Assembly (NCBI GenBank): GCA_043228905.1
Contig: JBHGNT010000138.1
Location: 1-64,000 of the forward strand
Source of the DNA: Azolla caroliniana
Taxonomy: Eukaryota; Polypodiophyta
Direction: 5' to 3'
Length of the DNA: 64,000 bases
Below the pieces are notes generated by a model, which saw only the letters and a list, made by a program, of their open reading frames with translations, searched no databases and had not been told where the DNA came from. The position numbers and the translations under genes are program-made. The stretch's first letter is position 1, and every line of letters begins with the position of its first letter. Shown here piece by piece: positions 42,616 through 53,800 of the stretch.

Positions 42616-43053
42616 TGTTAATAATTAGGTAATTAAACATGGGTTAATTAGTACCTAATTATGTGATTAGTTGATAAGCGGAAGATTACGTGATATGTGT
42701 GTGTATGTGTGTGAGAGGAAGAGAGAGAGAAGTACACTTATGAACAACACAAGATGGGGGATGATTAACTCTATATTAAATTAGCATTATCATCATCAAA
42801 TACAAAAATACCCACAATGAGGTATATATACATCTCATGTGCAAAGGTGCACATCTGTGAGTAGAATATAGGTACTAAGGTATAAGTCCTATATTAAATG
42901 TACTTAGGAGTGTAAGATCTAGAATATCCCCCTAAGTACAAGGTCCTATTTAAGGCGTTATAGTCAACACTCCTAACTAGATTCTATCTAGGTAACTACA
43001 AAGTTATATGGTTGACTAAATAACTAAACTAAGTTGAGGTTGATCTCTCAACA
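42616..43053 (-). repeat. Copia C 5' LTR (438 bp)
   Basis: Minus strand TGTTGAGAGATCAACC … ATTATTAACA. The plus-strand segment 42920-42960 is the uninterrupted version of the site into which Gypsy G inserted in the 3' LTR. Confidence 0.92.
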
Positions 43054-43609
43054 ATTTTCAACCACAAGCCCCGATTGATGTTAATATACATCATGATGAG
43101 TTGCGAAGTACACAAAACTTTCTTCGGGATATGCAAGATGTGTTGCATATTGCACGAGATAATATAAAAAAAACTCAAGATAGAGCTCATTTTTATGCCA
43201 ATCATAATAGGCAACCTCGTGTATTCAACTCTGGACAGAAAGTACTTTTACGTGTACCTCACAATTCTAAGACATTGTCTACAGGTAAGTGCGTTAAGTT
43301 AACCCCATGGTTTTGTGGACCTTTTACAGTCCTCAAAAGCATTGGTTCATCAGCCAATTGTCTTGTTGTTCCTAATGGCGTTGAAATCCATCCAATTTTT
43401 TATGTAGATCGTCTAAAAGAACTTCTTGGTTATGGCGACAATACAGTGACAATTGAAACTCTGGTTAAAACGAAAAATTTGCGTTCTAAAATAATCCGAG
43501 AATTTAAAACAAAATGGATGGATAAGTCTATCAAAGATACCACATAGGAACCCGAAAATACACTTACAACTAACTTCCCTAACTTTCCATTACAAGAGTG
43601 CAATGTTTT
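43054..43609 (+). pseudogene. Gypsy D integrase C-terminus
   Basis: Open frame 43101-43547 with RDNIKKTQDRAHFYANHNRQ, FNSGQKVLLRVP and GPFTVLKSIGSSANCL, then PNGVEIHPIFYVDRLKEL: the usual end of a Ty3/gypsy integrase. Downstream text (FKTKWMDKSIKDTT, stop, then EPENT) recalls a decayed WxxxxxxxTWEP chromodomain tail. The upstream part is missing where the Copia C LTR begins. Confidence 0.85.
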
Positions 43610-43623
43610 AAAGAGGGGAAGTA
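43610..43623 (+). other. Gypsy D polypurine tract
   Basis: AAAGAGGGGAAGTA directly before the 3' LTR start at 43624. Confidence 0.85.
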
Positions 43624-44050
43624 TGTTACGGGCATGACCATATCCCGTGGTGAGTTTTACCATAGTATTCTATACACATGGATAAAGTGTGAGTGTAAAG
43701 AAGGAAAGGATTGCTTTTAGTCCTTGGGATTGGGACAACCCATTAGGCCAAGTGTGAACTTGCTTGGGGACCTTAGGTTTGGCTATAAATATGAGGCCTA
43801 GTTACCCTCATTTGACACATTATCGACTATGTCGAGACTCCGTCATTGTGGTGGGTCAACTCATGTAGTGAGTGCGCCAGCACCAGGTACGACTCGACGC
43901 CACAACGGTGGTATGGGATGCCGATCGAGGCCCGTCCGTCTCGATTCCTTCGCTCGGGGGTGGTCGGGTGGATCGGAACCCTTCTTTCTCTCTCTCCTTT
44001 CTTATTTTATATCTATTATATCCTTATCTCATGTTTACATTAGGATCTAG
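43624..44050 (+). repeat. Gypsy D 3' LTR (right end approximate)
   Basis: TGTTACGGGCATGACC with CTATAAATATGAGG (TATA) and, near its end, CGGGTGGATCGG. Same family as the LTRs at 20867-21322 and 45303-45734. The last bases have diverged, so the end is placed to within about 10 bp. Confidence 0.88.
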
Positions 44051-44919
44051 CTCTACCAAGTCCAGTGGATGTGAACCATTGATTGTAAGACCAACGAATA
44101 ATTCCTTAAAATGGAAAATTGTTATAGAGGCTCACAAATTACTAAATAATTGCCGCTAGAAGGCACACATTTGAACGAGAAGATGGGAGGGGATATATAT
44201 ACAATCAATGAACGATTTTGTGTAATATAAGGTTTGTAATATAATTTCTCCCTCTTTTTATCTTGAACATTTGCATATAATGTTGTAGTGTAATTGCTAT
44301 CAAGTGACCTAACTTATAAAGGCAACACTCAGCTAGTATCATTTGTGAATCTACCATTCATAATGTGGTTTTCATTTTTATGATAGGAATCTAGTTAACG
44401 ATAGGATACATGCATAGTGAGGCCAAAGGTAAGAGGCCAAAGCCAAAGCATTGGATGCAAACTATCACTAAAAGAGCCCTTCTTCCCCACCTAGATGCTG
44501 TGGACAATGGATCAAAGGTAAGATGTATAGAGAATACTAAACAACCCCCTAATCTAATAAATGCATGCTCTTGAGTCATGATATCACACAACCATGTGTG
44601 CCTAAGCTGCTCGAGCGGAACTACATGGAATCTATACTAGGGAAGATGTGATCTCATACAAGAAGAACCTTAAAACCCCTTTGAAGGTTTCCTTGAGGAA
44701 TTTCCCCTTTCTTTGTAAATAATGCTCGTTGATCTCCTGGGCTCGCTAGGCTCATGGGCTCCTCAAGCTCGTAGAGTTACTAGGCTTTTGGGCTCCTTGG
44801 GCCCATTGGCCTTGTGGCCTTGTTTGTGTCATGGGCAAGTTAGGGTCGTACGCTCCTATCATTTTGGGATCCTCTGAATCTTGTGCTCCTTGGATTCCTC
44901 TTCTAGCCACCACTACTTT
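44051..44919. other. Unassigned stretch between Gypsy D and Copia B3
   Basis: No gene seen. Near 44738-44825 there are irregular repeats of (t)gggctcctcgggctc type. The last five bases, ACTTT (44915-44919), are the left target duplication of B3. Confidence 0.55.
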
Positions 44920-45219
44920 TATTAAGCGAGCACGCTCAACCGGATCCGAATCGGCGGAATAAGCCAAAGCTGGATCGGTGTACGGATGATATCCGGAACT
45001 AGGAGCCGGATAAGAGACCTAGATCGGATTGAAACCAGCAGGCCATTAGAGGCCTACGTAGGCATTTTTTTGGGATTCAGTGATAGTTGCTCATGTGAGC
45101 ATTGATGTACCTGTCAGTACTTCTGCCAGCCCTTTATGAACTTGTATAAAAGTGCTCTCTGATCACATTCTATGTACACATAATATTGAGAGTATTATTT
45201 TGAATTGAGTTTATGTTCT

Positions 45220-45261
<42 letters not shown>

Positions 45262-45807
45262 CCTCCCACGCGTATTCTCTGTGTTAAGTTCTCCATTAAA
45301 CCTGTTACGAGCATGACCATATAATATCCTGTGGTGAGAATTTACCGTAGTATTCTATACACGTGGATAAGTGTGAGGGTTAAATGAGAGTGTAAAGAAG
45401 GGGAGGATTACTTTTAATCCTCGAGATTGAGACAACCCATTAGGCCAAGTGTGAACTTGCATGGGGGCCTTGGGTATCGCTATAAATAAGAGACCTAGCT
45501 ACCCTCATTTCATCATCTTGTTGACTACATCAAGACTATGTTCTTGTGGTGGGTCAACTCTTGTAGTGAGCGCGCCGACACCAGGTATGGGACGCCGATT
45601 GAGGCTCGAGTTCGTCTCGATCCCTTCGCTCGAGGGTGGTCGGGTGGATCAACATTCTTCTTTCTCTCTCTCCTCTCTATCTAGATCTATTGTTTATCCT
45701 TATCCTTTGCTTACATTAGTACATATCTATAATAAAACCTTTTCTCATTTTCTATTGCTATATGGCTGAGCCGGTTTGTCAAATGCTTCTGCACGCTAAC
45801 TTTCACA
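44920..45807 (+). repeat. Copia B3 5' LTR with nested solo LTR
   Basis: Begins TATTAAGCGAGCACGCTCAA (ancestral TGTTGAGCGAG as in the 3' LTR) and ends CTTTCACA. TATA box TATAAAAGTGC at about 45146-45156; (CT)n tract 45218-45257. Interrupted at 45303-45739. Confidence 0.9.
45303..45734 (+). repeat. Solo D-type LTR (432 bp), TSD AAACC
   Basis: TGTTACGAGCATGACC … CTATAATA with AAACC at 45298-45302 and 45735-45739. The uninterrupted site (CTCCATTAAATCTTTTCTC) is present in the B3 3' LTR at about 49848. It confirms that this LTR family ends in TA. Confidence 0.93.
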
Positions 45808-45820
45808 TGGTATCAGAGCG
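45808..45820 (+). other. Copia B3 primer-binding site
   Basis: TGGTATCAGAGCG immediately after the 5' LTR; initiator-Met type. Confidence 0.92.
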
Positions 45821-45901
45821 CGAGGGTTGAGAACCTCTACAACCGACAGACGCTTTCGAAGACAAACCCTAGTACCCGGTAATGACAGACAAAGAAAGAT
45901 A

Positions 45902-48900
45902 TGGACTGAGGTATGGTGAGTTCACTTCCCACAGAGAAGGTCAACTAGAGCAACTACACGTCCTGGTCATATAAAATGCACCAGTACTTGTGCCGGAGCC
46001 GGCACACAAGGACTTCTTGGTATGGGAGCAAGGAGTGAGCCGAGTTTTGTATTGCCTCACCTCCTGTGTGTATGATCAGATGCTCAGCTACATCAAGGAT
46101 GCAAAGACGCCGAAGGAGGCCTAGGAAAATCTACGGAAGATTTTCGCCGCAAGTACCACAACCTGTAAGTTGCAGCTCTGGCAAGAGCTAAACAACATCC
46201 AACAGAGAGACATGTCGGTTACGGACTACACCACCAAGGTAAAGGAGATTTGTGACGCGGTTGGGTCCATCAACGTGACGGTGGACGAACACGAGATGGT
46301 CCATATTTGTCTTGGTGATCTAGCACAACAATACGGGCCAATCCGGATGGCAATTTGCACCTGGGAGAAACCACCGTCCTTCTTTGAATTACAATCAATG
46401 TTGATGGTCGAAGAAAACCACGCGAGTGGGTTGAAGAACACTCAATCGATGCCGTGGGCGTGGAGGACGAGGTGGGTCGGCACGCAATGGAAGCGGCCGG
46501 CAAGAGCAGAACTGAAGGCACGGAGACGATGCCGACAACAGTTCCGGACCCCCCATAAGTAGGGGGAGTCAAGTCAGAGCTGGAAATTGGCAAGGAAAAG
46601 CCGACATGGAATGCTGGTACTATGGCAAAAAGGGCCATAGGGAAAGCGAGTGCTGGAAGAAGCACGCCGATTTGGATAAATCCGGATCCGGCAAGATCGG
46701 ATAGGGAAACTGGCAAAGCTCGCACTATGCAGAAGGATCGGAAGGATTCAGAACCGGGAAGACCGGTAAAGGGCCAACCTTCGTGATGAAGCACAAGGCT
46801 AACTCGATGAAGAAGACTACTTCCAAATCATAGGAATTATGGTATGTTGATTCTGGAGCGTCCAACCACATGACGAGCCATGAAGAGTGGTTCTCTTTTT
46901 TGGAGAAACCAGAACAACAGGGGATTGTCGAAACTGGAGACGACACCCCTCACCCGATTGTGCATGTCGGAGAAAAGGGGAAGCTGATGAACGTAAATTA
47001 CACGTTCCGAATATCACAAAGAACTTGGTATCGGTCGGACAAATCGTCGACCAAGGAATGCAAGTGCGGTTTAGGTGCCTCGGGTGCTTCATCTTAGAAG
47101 AAGGCTGGATAATTGCGCAAGGGCGTAGAGAAGGGAGGATGTTCATCCTCAACACTAATGATGTTGACACCGCCATGTTTGCCAAAGGACAGAAGATTGA
47201 ATCATACATCGATCTCTGGCACAAGCGGATCGGTCACGTCAATTATCGGAGGCTTCAGGACCTACAATCGAAACAAGTTGTGTTCGGTTTGCCAAAATTC
47301 AGTGGCCGGAAGGCCCGAATTTGTGAAGCCTGCTAACTCGGGAAGCAAACCGGCTTCCATTCCCCACCGAACGAAACCAGAGCCGTAACAAGCTCGACTT
47401 AATCCACTTGGATGTATGGGGACCGACACAAAACTTTAGTCTTGGCGGGAGTCAATATTTCTTCTCCTTCATCGGCGACTATAGCCGACACATGTGGATC
47501 TACCTCATCGAGAAGAAAAGCGAAGTCTTCGAATGTTTTTGGAACCTTCAAAGCTTAGTTGAATGGGAAACAGAGAGGAAGATCAAGTGCCTGTGGTCGA
47601 ATGGTGGAAAAGAATACTTTTCCGGCCAATTCAACAGTTATCTGCAGCAGAACGGAATTCAGAGAGAATTCAGCTGCAGATACACACCAGAGCAAAACGG
47701 TGTGGCTGAAAGGAAGAACCGGTTGATTGTTGACGTGGCAAGGGCAATGTTGGAGGAGAAGAGCATGCCCCAATTCTATTGGGCTGAGGTGGTCCGAACG
47801 ACCATCTACATCCAAAACCGGATCGGAGACAAGGTGTTAGCACATGAGCTGTACGTCGGGCGGAAGTCAAATTTGAGGCACCTTTGGATATTCGGTAGCA
47901 TAGCATATGTGAATGAACCGGATGGGAAGCGAAAGAAGCTAGATCCGAAGTCGGAGAAGTGCATCCTAATAGGTTACTCGCATGAGAAAAAGGGGAACAG
48001 TCTGGACGGTCCGGTTTGCATTTTGCTTTATGTAGAAGATTTAGTCATCACCGACCGAGTGAAGTCCCAACTATCAGACACATTTGAAATGAAGGACTTG
48101 GGGAACCTTCATTATTTTCTTGGGATCGAGGTGATCTAAACCCCCGATGGCATATTGCTCTCACAACGCCATTATGTGTTGAATATGTTGTACAAGTTCC
48201 GCATGATTGAATATTGACCGATCTCCACAACCCTAGACCGGAACTTGAAGCTACGTCCTCACTCCAGCCCGACCTGTGATGAGAAACGGTCAAGCACCTT
48301 TACTGCGCACACCGGATACTCTGGTATGTTAGCGGCACGAAGAACCGAGGACTGTTATACTGACACAATATAGCTGGGAAGCTAGTCGGATATACCGATG
48401 CCAACTGGGTTGGTGATGCATCGGATCGCCGATCCACCTCCGGTTACATGTTTTCTCCTGGTAGCGTGGTTGTCACGTGGAGCAGCAAAAACAAGCCAAC
48501 AATGGCTTTGTCGAGCACTGAGGCTGAATACCGGGGCCCTACCATTGCCACCTGTGAAGCCATTTGGCTTCGGCGACTGTTGCGAGACCTCCGGATTGAG
48601 GTGCCGAACCCGATCCTCATCTACTGTGACAATGTAAGCAGCATACAGCTCGCCAAGAATCCTGTATTCCATGCTCGGACAAAGCACATAGAAGTGCATT
48701 ATCACTTTGTTCACGAGCGGGTCATGAGCAGTGAAGTTGAATTTCGGTATGTTCACACGGATCGGCAGGTTGCCGACGTCTTCACCAAGCCACTCGGATC
48801 GGACAAGTTGCAACATTTTTTAGAGATGCTCGGCATTCAACATCTCGATGTGCTGCACTTGAGGGGGAGAATAGGAACAGGAATGGATGGCACCAAAAAA

Positions 48901-49404
48901 GGAGCTGGAGAGGAAGAAAGAACCAAGGTGGGAGACGAGCAGATAAAGGAAGTCGAGACGACCGAAGGAGTCGGCACATCCAAACAAGTTGGAGCAATCG
49001 GCAATGATGGCAGAGTCAAGAAGGACAGAGCCGACCGGAAGAAGGCCAAGAAATGGAGGTGGTCCGATGTGGTGAAGGGCCTAAAAACAAAAGCCGAGTT
49101 GGAGACTACCAACTCGGACAAGAGTTGGAACGAATCGGAGGAAGCCGATCCTGTTCAAGATTCACAGAAGTCATATCAAGTAAAGGCCAAGTGGACGAGG
49201 AGGCAACGGAAGTCGACATCGACACGGAGGAACCAATGGATCGACAAGCGCTGTAGTCATAGCAGTGAAGGAGCTGAAATGGGCCTATTGATCAAACAAG
49301 CCGACCAAGGAGGTCGAGGTGCGCAGTACCAGACAGGTCGCGGGAAGCGGAAGCGAACCAGACGAGGAGCGCGAGCAAGGCGGGAGGACGTCAGAAGGAG
49401 CTAG
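45902..49404 (+). pseudogene. Copia B3 gag-pol and C-terminal extension
   Basis: Gag is degenerate from 45902; the clear part, 46170-46440, has MSVTDYTTKVKEICDAVGS and a DEHEMVHICLGDL motif. Knuckle reads CWYYGKKGHRESEC (about 46612), with one Cys lost. Protease VDSGASNHMTSHEEW intact (about 46846). Integrase: LWHKRIGHVNYRRL, FIGDYSRHMWIY (second Asp pair altered), QNGVAERKNRLI, YSHEKKGN, then at about 48000 a direct in-frame join to RT text GPVCILLYVEDLVIT, so the integrase end and the RT fingers are deleted. RNase H and extension form one 318-codon frame (48448-49404): TKHIEVHYHFVHE, ADVFTKPLG, LDVLHLRGR, then ELETTNSDKSWNESEE and a basic tail. Confidence 0.88.
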
Positions 49405-49470
49405 AGGAAAGCACCGACTATTGCAGACACTGACACCATGATCCGACCTCAAGTTGAGCTTGAGGGGGAG

Positions 49471-49786
49471 TGTTGAGCGAGCAAGCTCAAGCGGATCCGG
49501 TTTGGTTGAATAAGCCAGAGCCGGATCGGTATCCGGATGATATCCAGAACCAGGAGCCGTATTGGAGACCCGGATAAGATTGAAACCAATAGGCCATTAG
49601 AGGCCTACGGATCCAACCTAGTACGCAGGCATATTTTTGGGAGTTAGTGATAGTCGCTCATGTGAGCATTGAAGTACCTGTTAGTACTTCTCTCAGTCCC
49701 TTATGGACTTGTATAAAAGTGTTGTCTGAGCACATTGTATGTACACAGAATATTGAGAGTATTATTTTGATTTGATTTTATGTTAT

Positions 49787-49824
<38 letters not shown>

Positions 49825-49927
49825 ACGCGTATTCTTTGTGTTAAGTTCTCCATTAAATCTTTTCTCATTTTCTGTTGCTATCCGGCTGAGCCGGTTTGTC
49901 GAACGCTTTCGCACGCTAAATCTCACA
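49471..49927 (+). repeat. Copia B3 3' LTR (457 bp)
   Basis: TGTTGAGCGAGCAAGCTCAA … AAATCTCACA. Contains a (CT)n tract at 49787-49819 and TATAAAAGTG at about 49711. Confidence 0.92.
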
Positions 49928-50405
49928 ACTTTCATACACAATCTCTCTCTCTTTCACTCCCACTAATGGTACAATGGTGTTTAAACCGTTGAATATGGGA
50001 TTTGGGTAAGTGCACTTGATTAACAAAACATTACAAGATTAAGACCTTAATACACATGATTTTTTCAACAAACCCCTTTATACCCATTAGAGTTAACCGA
50101 AATAGCACCATGATAATGATGGTTTTTACAAAATGGCATTCAAGTTTAAACAAGAAAACAAACAATAAGGAGCGGTTGAGCTTTCAGTGAAGATCCAAGC
50201 GGAGAGGTGTCATCGAGGCCTCAAGTACGATAAATGACAACAATGCCTTTATTTTGATGTAGTGAAGAAGAAGCTTAACAAATTCACTATCACACTCACT
50301 CTCTCTTAAACCCAAAAACATTTAAAAAGAAAGAAGAAGAAGAAAATATAAGAAAACCCTAGATAAAACAAAAAATGGAGACATAAAACTGCTCAACAAA
50401 AAATC
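49928..50405. other. Short AT-rich spacer between B3 and B4
   Basis: No gene or repeat family recognised. Holds the right ACTTT duplication of B3 and the left AAATC duplication of B4. Confidence 0.6.
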
Positions 50406-50781
50406 TGTTGAGAGACAAGCTCAACATTCGTGCGTAATACGATGCGTAACCCAGTGTGTAGACTGGGTGCGTAAATCGGTACGCATAACATGGCCGTATC
50501 GGTGTGAAAACTGCGAGGCCGTTGGGAAGATATTCCTCGTAAGGAATAATTTTGGGAGTTAGTGTAGTAGGCTTATTTATGAGCAGTCAAGTACTGTCAA
50601 TACTTGTGTCAACCCTATTGTCAGGGCTTGTATAAAAGGTGCTCACTGAGCACGGTGTATGTACAGATTAAGTATTATTTTGAATTGAGTTTCTGTGTTC
50701 TCTCTCTGTCTCTCCCACGTACTGTGTATATTCAAGCTCTCCATTAAACCTGCGTATTGCTTCCGCATATAATCTTTTTAA
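50406..50781 (+). repeat. Copia B4 5' LTR (376 bp)
   Basis: TGTTGAGAGACAAGCTCAAC followed by GTGCGTAATACGATGCG and the hairpin ACCCAGTGTGTAGACTGGGT. TATAAAAGGTGC at about 50631. Terminal CA has become AA. Confidence 0.92.
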
Positions 50782-50866
50782 TGGTATTAGAGCGCGAGGG
50801 TTGAGAACCTCTGCAGCCGACATAACTTGAAAAGAGAACTAACCAAGAAGAATAGGAAAAAACAAA

Positions 50867-53800
50867 ATGGATAGAGGCATGGCTAGCTCGCTTCCTACCG
50901 AGAAGCTCGACAGAAACAACTACGCGTCTTGGTCCTACAAGATGCACCAGTACCTGCTCGGGCATGGTTATTGGAGCTATGTCGACGGAGCAAATGACAC
51001 AACACTTGAATCGACACACAGAATATTGTACTGCTTCGCGTCTTGTGTGGGCGAATAGCTCTTGAGCTATATTCGGGATGCGAAAATGCCAAAGGATGGT
51101 TGGGAAAATCTGAAGATCTTCGCCGCAAGCACCACAGCCAGGAAGCTTCAACTCCGATAGGAGCTGAGCAATTTACGACAACGTGACTTATCGGTGGCTG
51201 ATTACACCTCGCAGATCAAAGAGATATGCGACTCTATCGATGTGAACGTTGACGAAGGCAAGATGGTGCAAATCTGTCTTGGGGGACTGGTGTCGAAGTT
51301 CGGAGTGTTCCGAACTGCTGTGTGTACACGGGAGAATATGCCGTCATTTTTTGACTTACAATCGATGCTCCTTATAGAGGAGAGGAGAACCACACGGGTG
51401 TGACGACAAGCACGCATGCCAACAACAAGATGTTGTACACGGAGGGAGATAGGCCCCGTGGTCGTGGCAGACGAGGCGAGTCGGTGCGCAATGGAGGCGG
51501 TCGACGGGATCGAGGAAGAAGGCACCGAAGTGATGCCGACAACAATTCTTGACCCTCCAGAATAGAGGGAGTCGAGTCGACGAGAACTAGCAAGGGAAAT
51601 TTGTCGCGGAATGCTGGTACTGTGGCAAAAATGGCCACAAGGAGAGCGAGTGCTGGAAGAAGAGCACCGATTTGGATAGGACCGGATCCGAATCAGGTTC
51701 CGGACAGACCGACAAAGGAAATCGGCAGTGATCGCACTACGCTGAAGGATCCGAAAAAGCCGGAAAAGGGTCAGTCTTCGTGACGAGACACGAAGCAAAC
51801 TCGATGAAGAAGAACACCCCGAAGTCGGACGAGGTGTGGTACGTCGACTCCGGCGCGTCAAACCACATGACGTGCCACAAGGAGTGGTTCTCGTACCCGG
51901 AAAAACCGATGCAACCGGGAGTAGTCGCAACTGGAGACGACACTCCGCATCCGATCGTGAATGTCGGTGAAGTTCCCTTGAGCCATGTCGGGCAGAAAGG
52001 GAAACTTATGAACGTGTTACACATCCCAACAATCACGAAGAATATGGTGTCGGTCGGGCAGATCGTCGACTAGGGGATGCAAGTTCGGTTCACGCATCTT
52101 GGGTGCTTCATCGAGGAAGAAGGCCGAGTTATTGCGCAAGGGCACAGAGACGGGAGGATGTTTATCCTCAACTCTAGTGACAGTGGCACCGCAATGTTCG
52201 CGAAAGGACAAAAAGTCGAGTCAGATATCGACTTATGGCACAAGAGAATAGGCCACATTCAACTATCAACGGCTTCAGGACCTGCAATCGAAACAGGTGG
52301 TGTTCAGATTGCCCAATTTTAGTGGCCAGAAGGCATGAATTTGTGAAGCCTACTAGCTAGGGAAGCAACACCGACTTCCTTTCCCTAACGAGCGTAATCG
52401 GAGCCGGAACAAGCTCGACTTGATACATTCCGATGTATGGGGGCCGGCATAGAACGTTAGTCTTGGCGGGAGTCGATATTTTGTCTCCTTCATCGACGAC
52501 AATACGTGGCACACATGGATCTACCTCATCGAGAAGAAGAGTGAAGTCTTCGACTGTTTCCGGGACCTCAAAGGGTTCGTGGAAACGGAATAGGACGAAA
52601 GATCAAGCGCTTGCGGTCTGATGGCGGAAAAGAGTACTTTTCTGGTCAATGCAACGGCTATCTACAACAGATGGGAATTCGGCACGAATTCAGTTGTAGA
52701 TACACACCGGAGCAAAATGGCGTGGCCGAGAGGAAGAATTGGTCAATTGTAGAAGCGGCACGAGCAATGTTGGAGGAGAAGAGCTTGCCCAAGTTCTATT
52801 GGGCCGAGGTGGTACGAACCACGGTGTACATTCAGAATTGGATCGGAGAAAAAGTGTCGGCGCATGAGCTTTATTTCAGAAGGAAGCTGAATCTGCGACA
52901 CTTGAGAGTTTTCGGTAGCATTGTGTATGTGCATGTGCCGAAGGAGAAACGGAGGAAGTTGGACGTGAAAGCTGAGAAGTGTATCTTGGTTGGCTATTTG
53001 GACGAGTAGAAGGGTTATAAGTGTTATAACCCTCGCACCAAACAAGCGCGCGTGAGCTGCAACATTGTGTTTGACGAGTCCGCGTCTTGGTACTTGCCTC
53101 CAGACCTCACCTCTAATCTGAGTTCTGACGATGAGGTCAACGAGGTTGAGATGCCTCCGGATGAGCCTGAAATCGGGACCCGCGAAGAGAGTCCGATTTC
53201 ATTTCGGTTAAGCGGACCGGATGGGCGACTGAGTCAGTTTGACCAGTCCGATGAAGAGCTGGCGAGTAGTGGAGACTCGGCCGTGCATTCCCCGCGCAGG
53301 AAGCCGAGGAGACGGCTTACACGCAAGGAAAAAGGGAAGAAGAAGGTGTCAGATTATGGCTCGGATAAGAACGAGTTGAATCGACCCGAGTCTGACTCCG
53401 AGGGAAGTGATGATGGGTCTTCGAGAGTGAAGTCCGCATCGACTAAAATAGCCTCAACATCGGCTAATGAGCAATTGCGCCGATCTACCCGCCAGAAGAA
53501 CCCTGTTGTGCGGTTCGGATACAATGAGTACATGGCATATCACTATGCATACATGACTCGTGCAGCGGAAGTGCGTGAGCCAGAGAGCTACGCAGAAGTG
53601 GCGAAGGATGCAAATTGGCGCGCCGCAATGGAGGAAGAGATGCGCACATTAGCGGAGAATGAAAGCTGGGACCTGGTTGACGCACTAAAAGGTGTGAAGC
53701 CGATCGGATGCAAGTGGGTGTACAAGGTCAAGTACAACACCGATGGCTTAGTCAACCGATACAAGGCCCGATTAGTAGCGAAAGGCTATGCGCAGAAACA

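Larger units (their letters stand above)
23368..43053 (-). mobile_element. Copia C (minus strand), full span including nested insertions
   Basis: Pieces in element order on the minus strand: 5' LTR 43053-42616, PBS 42615-42601, gag 42446-41839, protease/integrase 41712-40819, integrase C-terminus and linker 30105-29212, polypurine tract, 3' LTR 29199-29088 plus 23426-23368. The breaks are filled by Copia B1/B2 (30106-40818) and Gypsy G (23427-29087). About 110 residues of integrase are missing at the B1 junction and the 3' LTR lacks its last part. The reconstruction rests on protein order, strand and shared LTR sequence. Confidence 0.8.
44920..49927 (+). mobile_element. Copia B3, LTR to LTR, TSD ACTTT
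   Basis: 5' LTR 44920-45807 (split by a solo D-type LTR), PBS at 45808, gag-pol remnant, extension, polypurine tract 49458-49470, 3' LTR 49471-49927. ACTTT flanks both ends (44915-44919 and 49928-49932). A large internal deletion fuses integrase to RT near 48000. Older than B2 judging by LTR divergence. Confidence 0.93.

Noticed and set aside
44752-44967. 71-codon minus-strand frame in GGCTC repeats
   Set aside because: Generated by the irregular repeat and crossing into the B3 LTR; no coding evidence.
51202-51930. 242-codon minus-strand frame
   Set aside because: Antisense of Copia B4 gag and knuckle region; Arg/Ser/Pro-rich composition typical of shadow frames.
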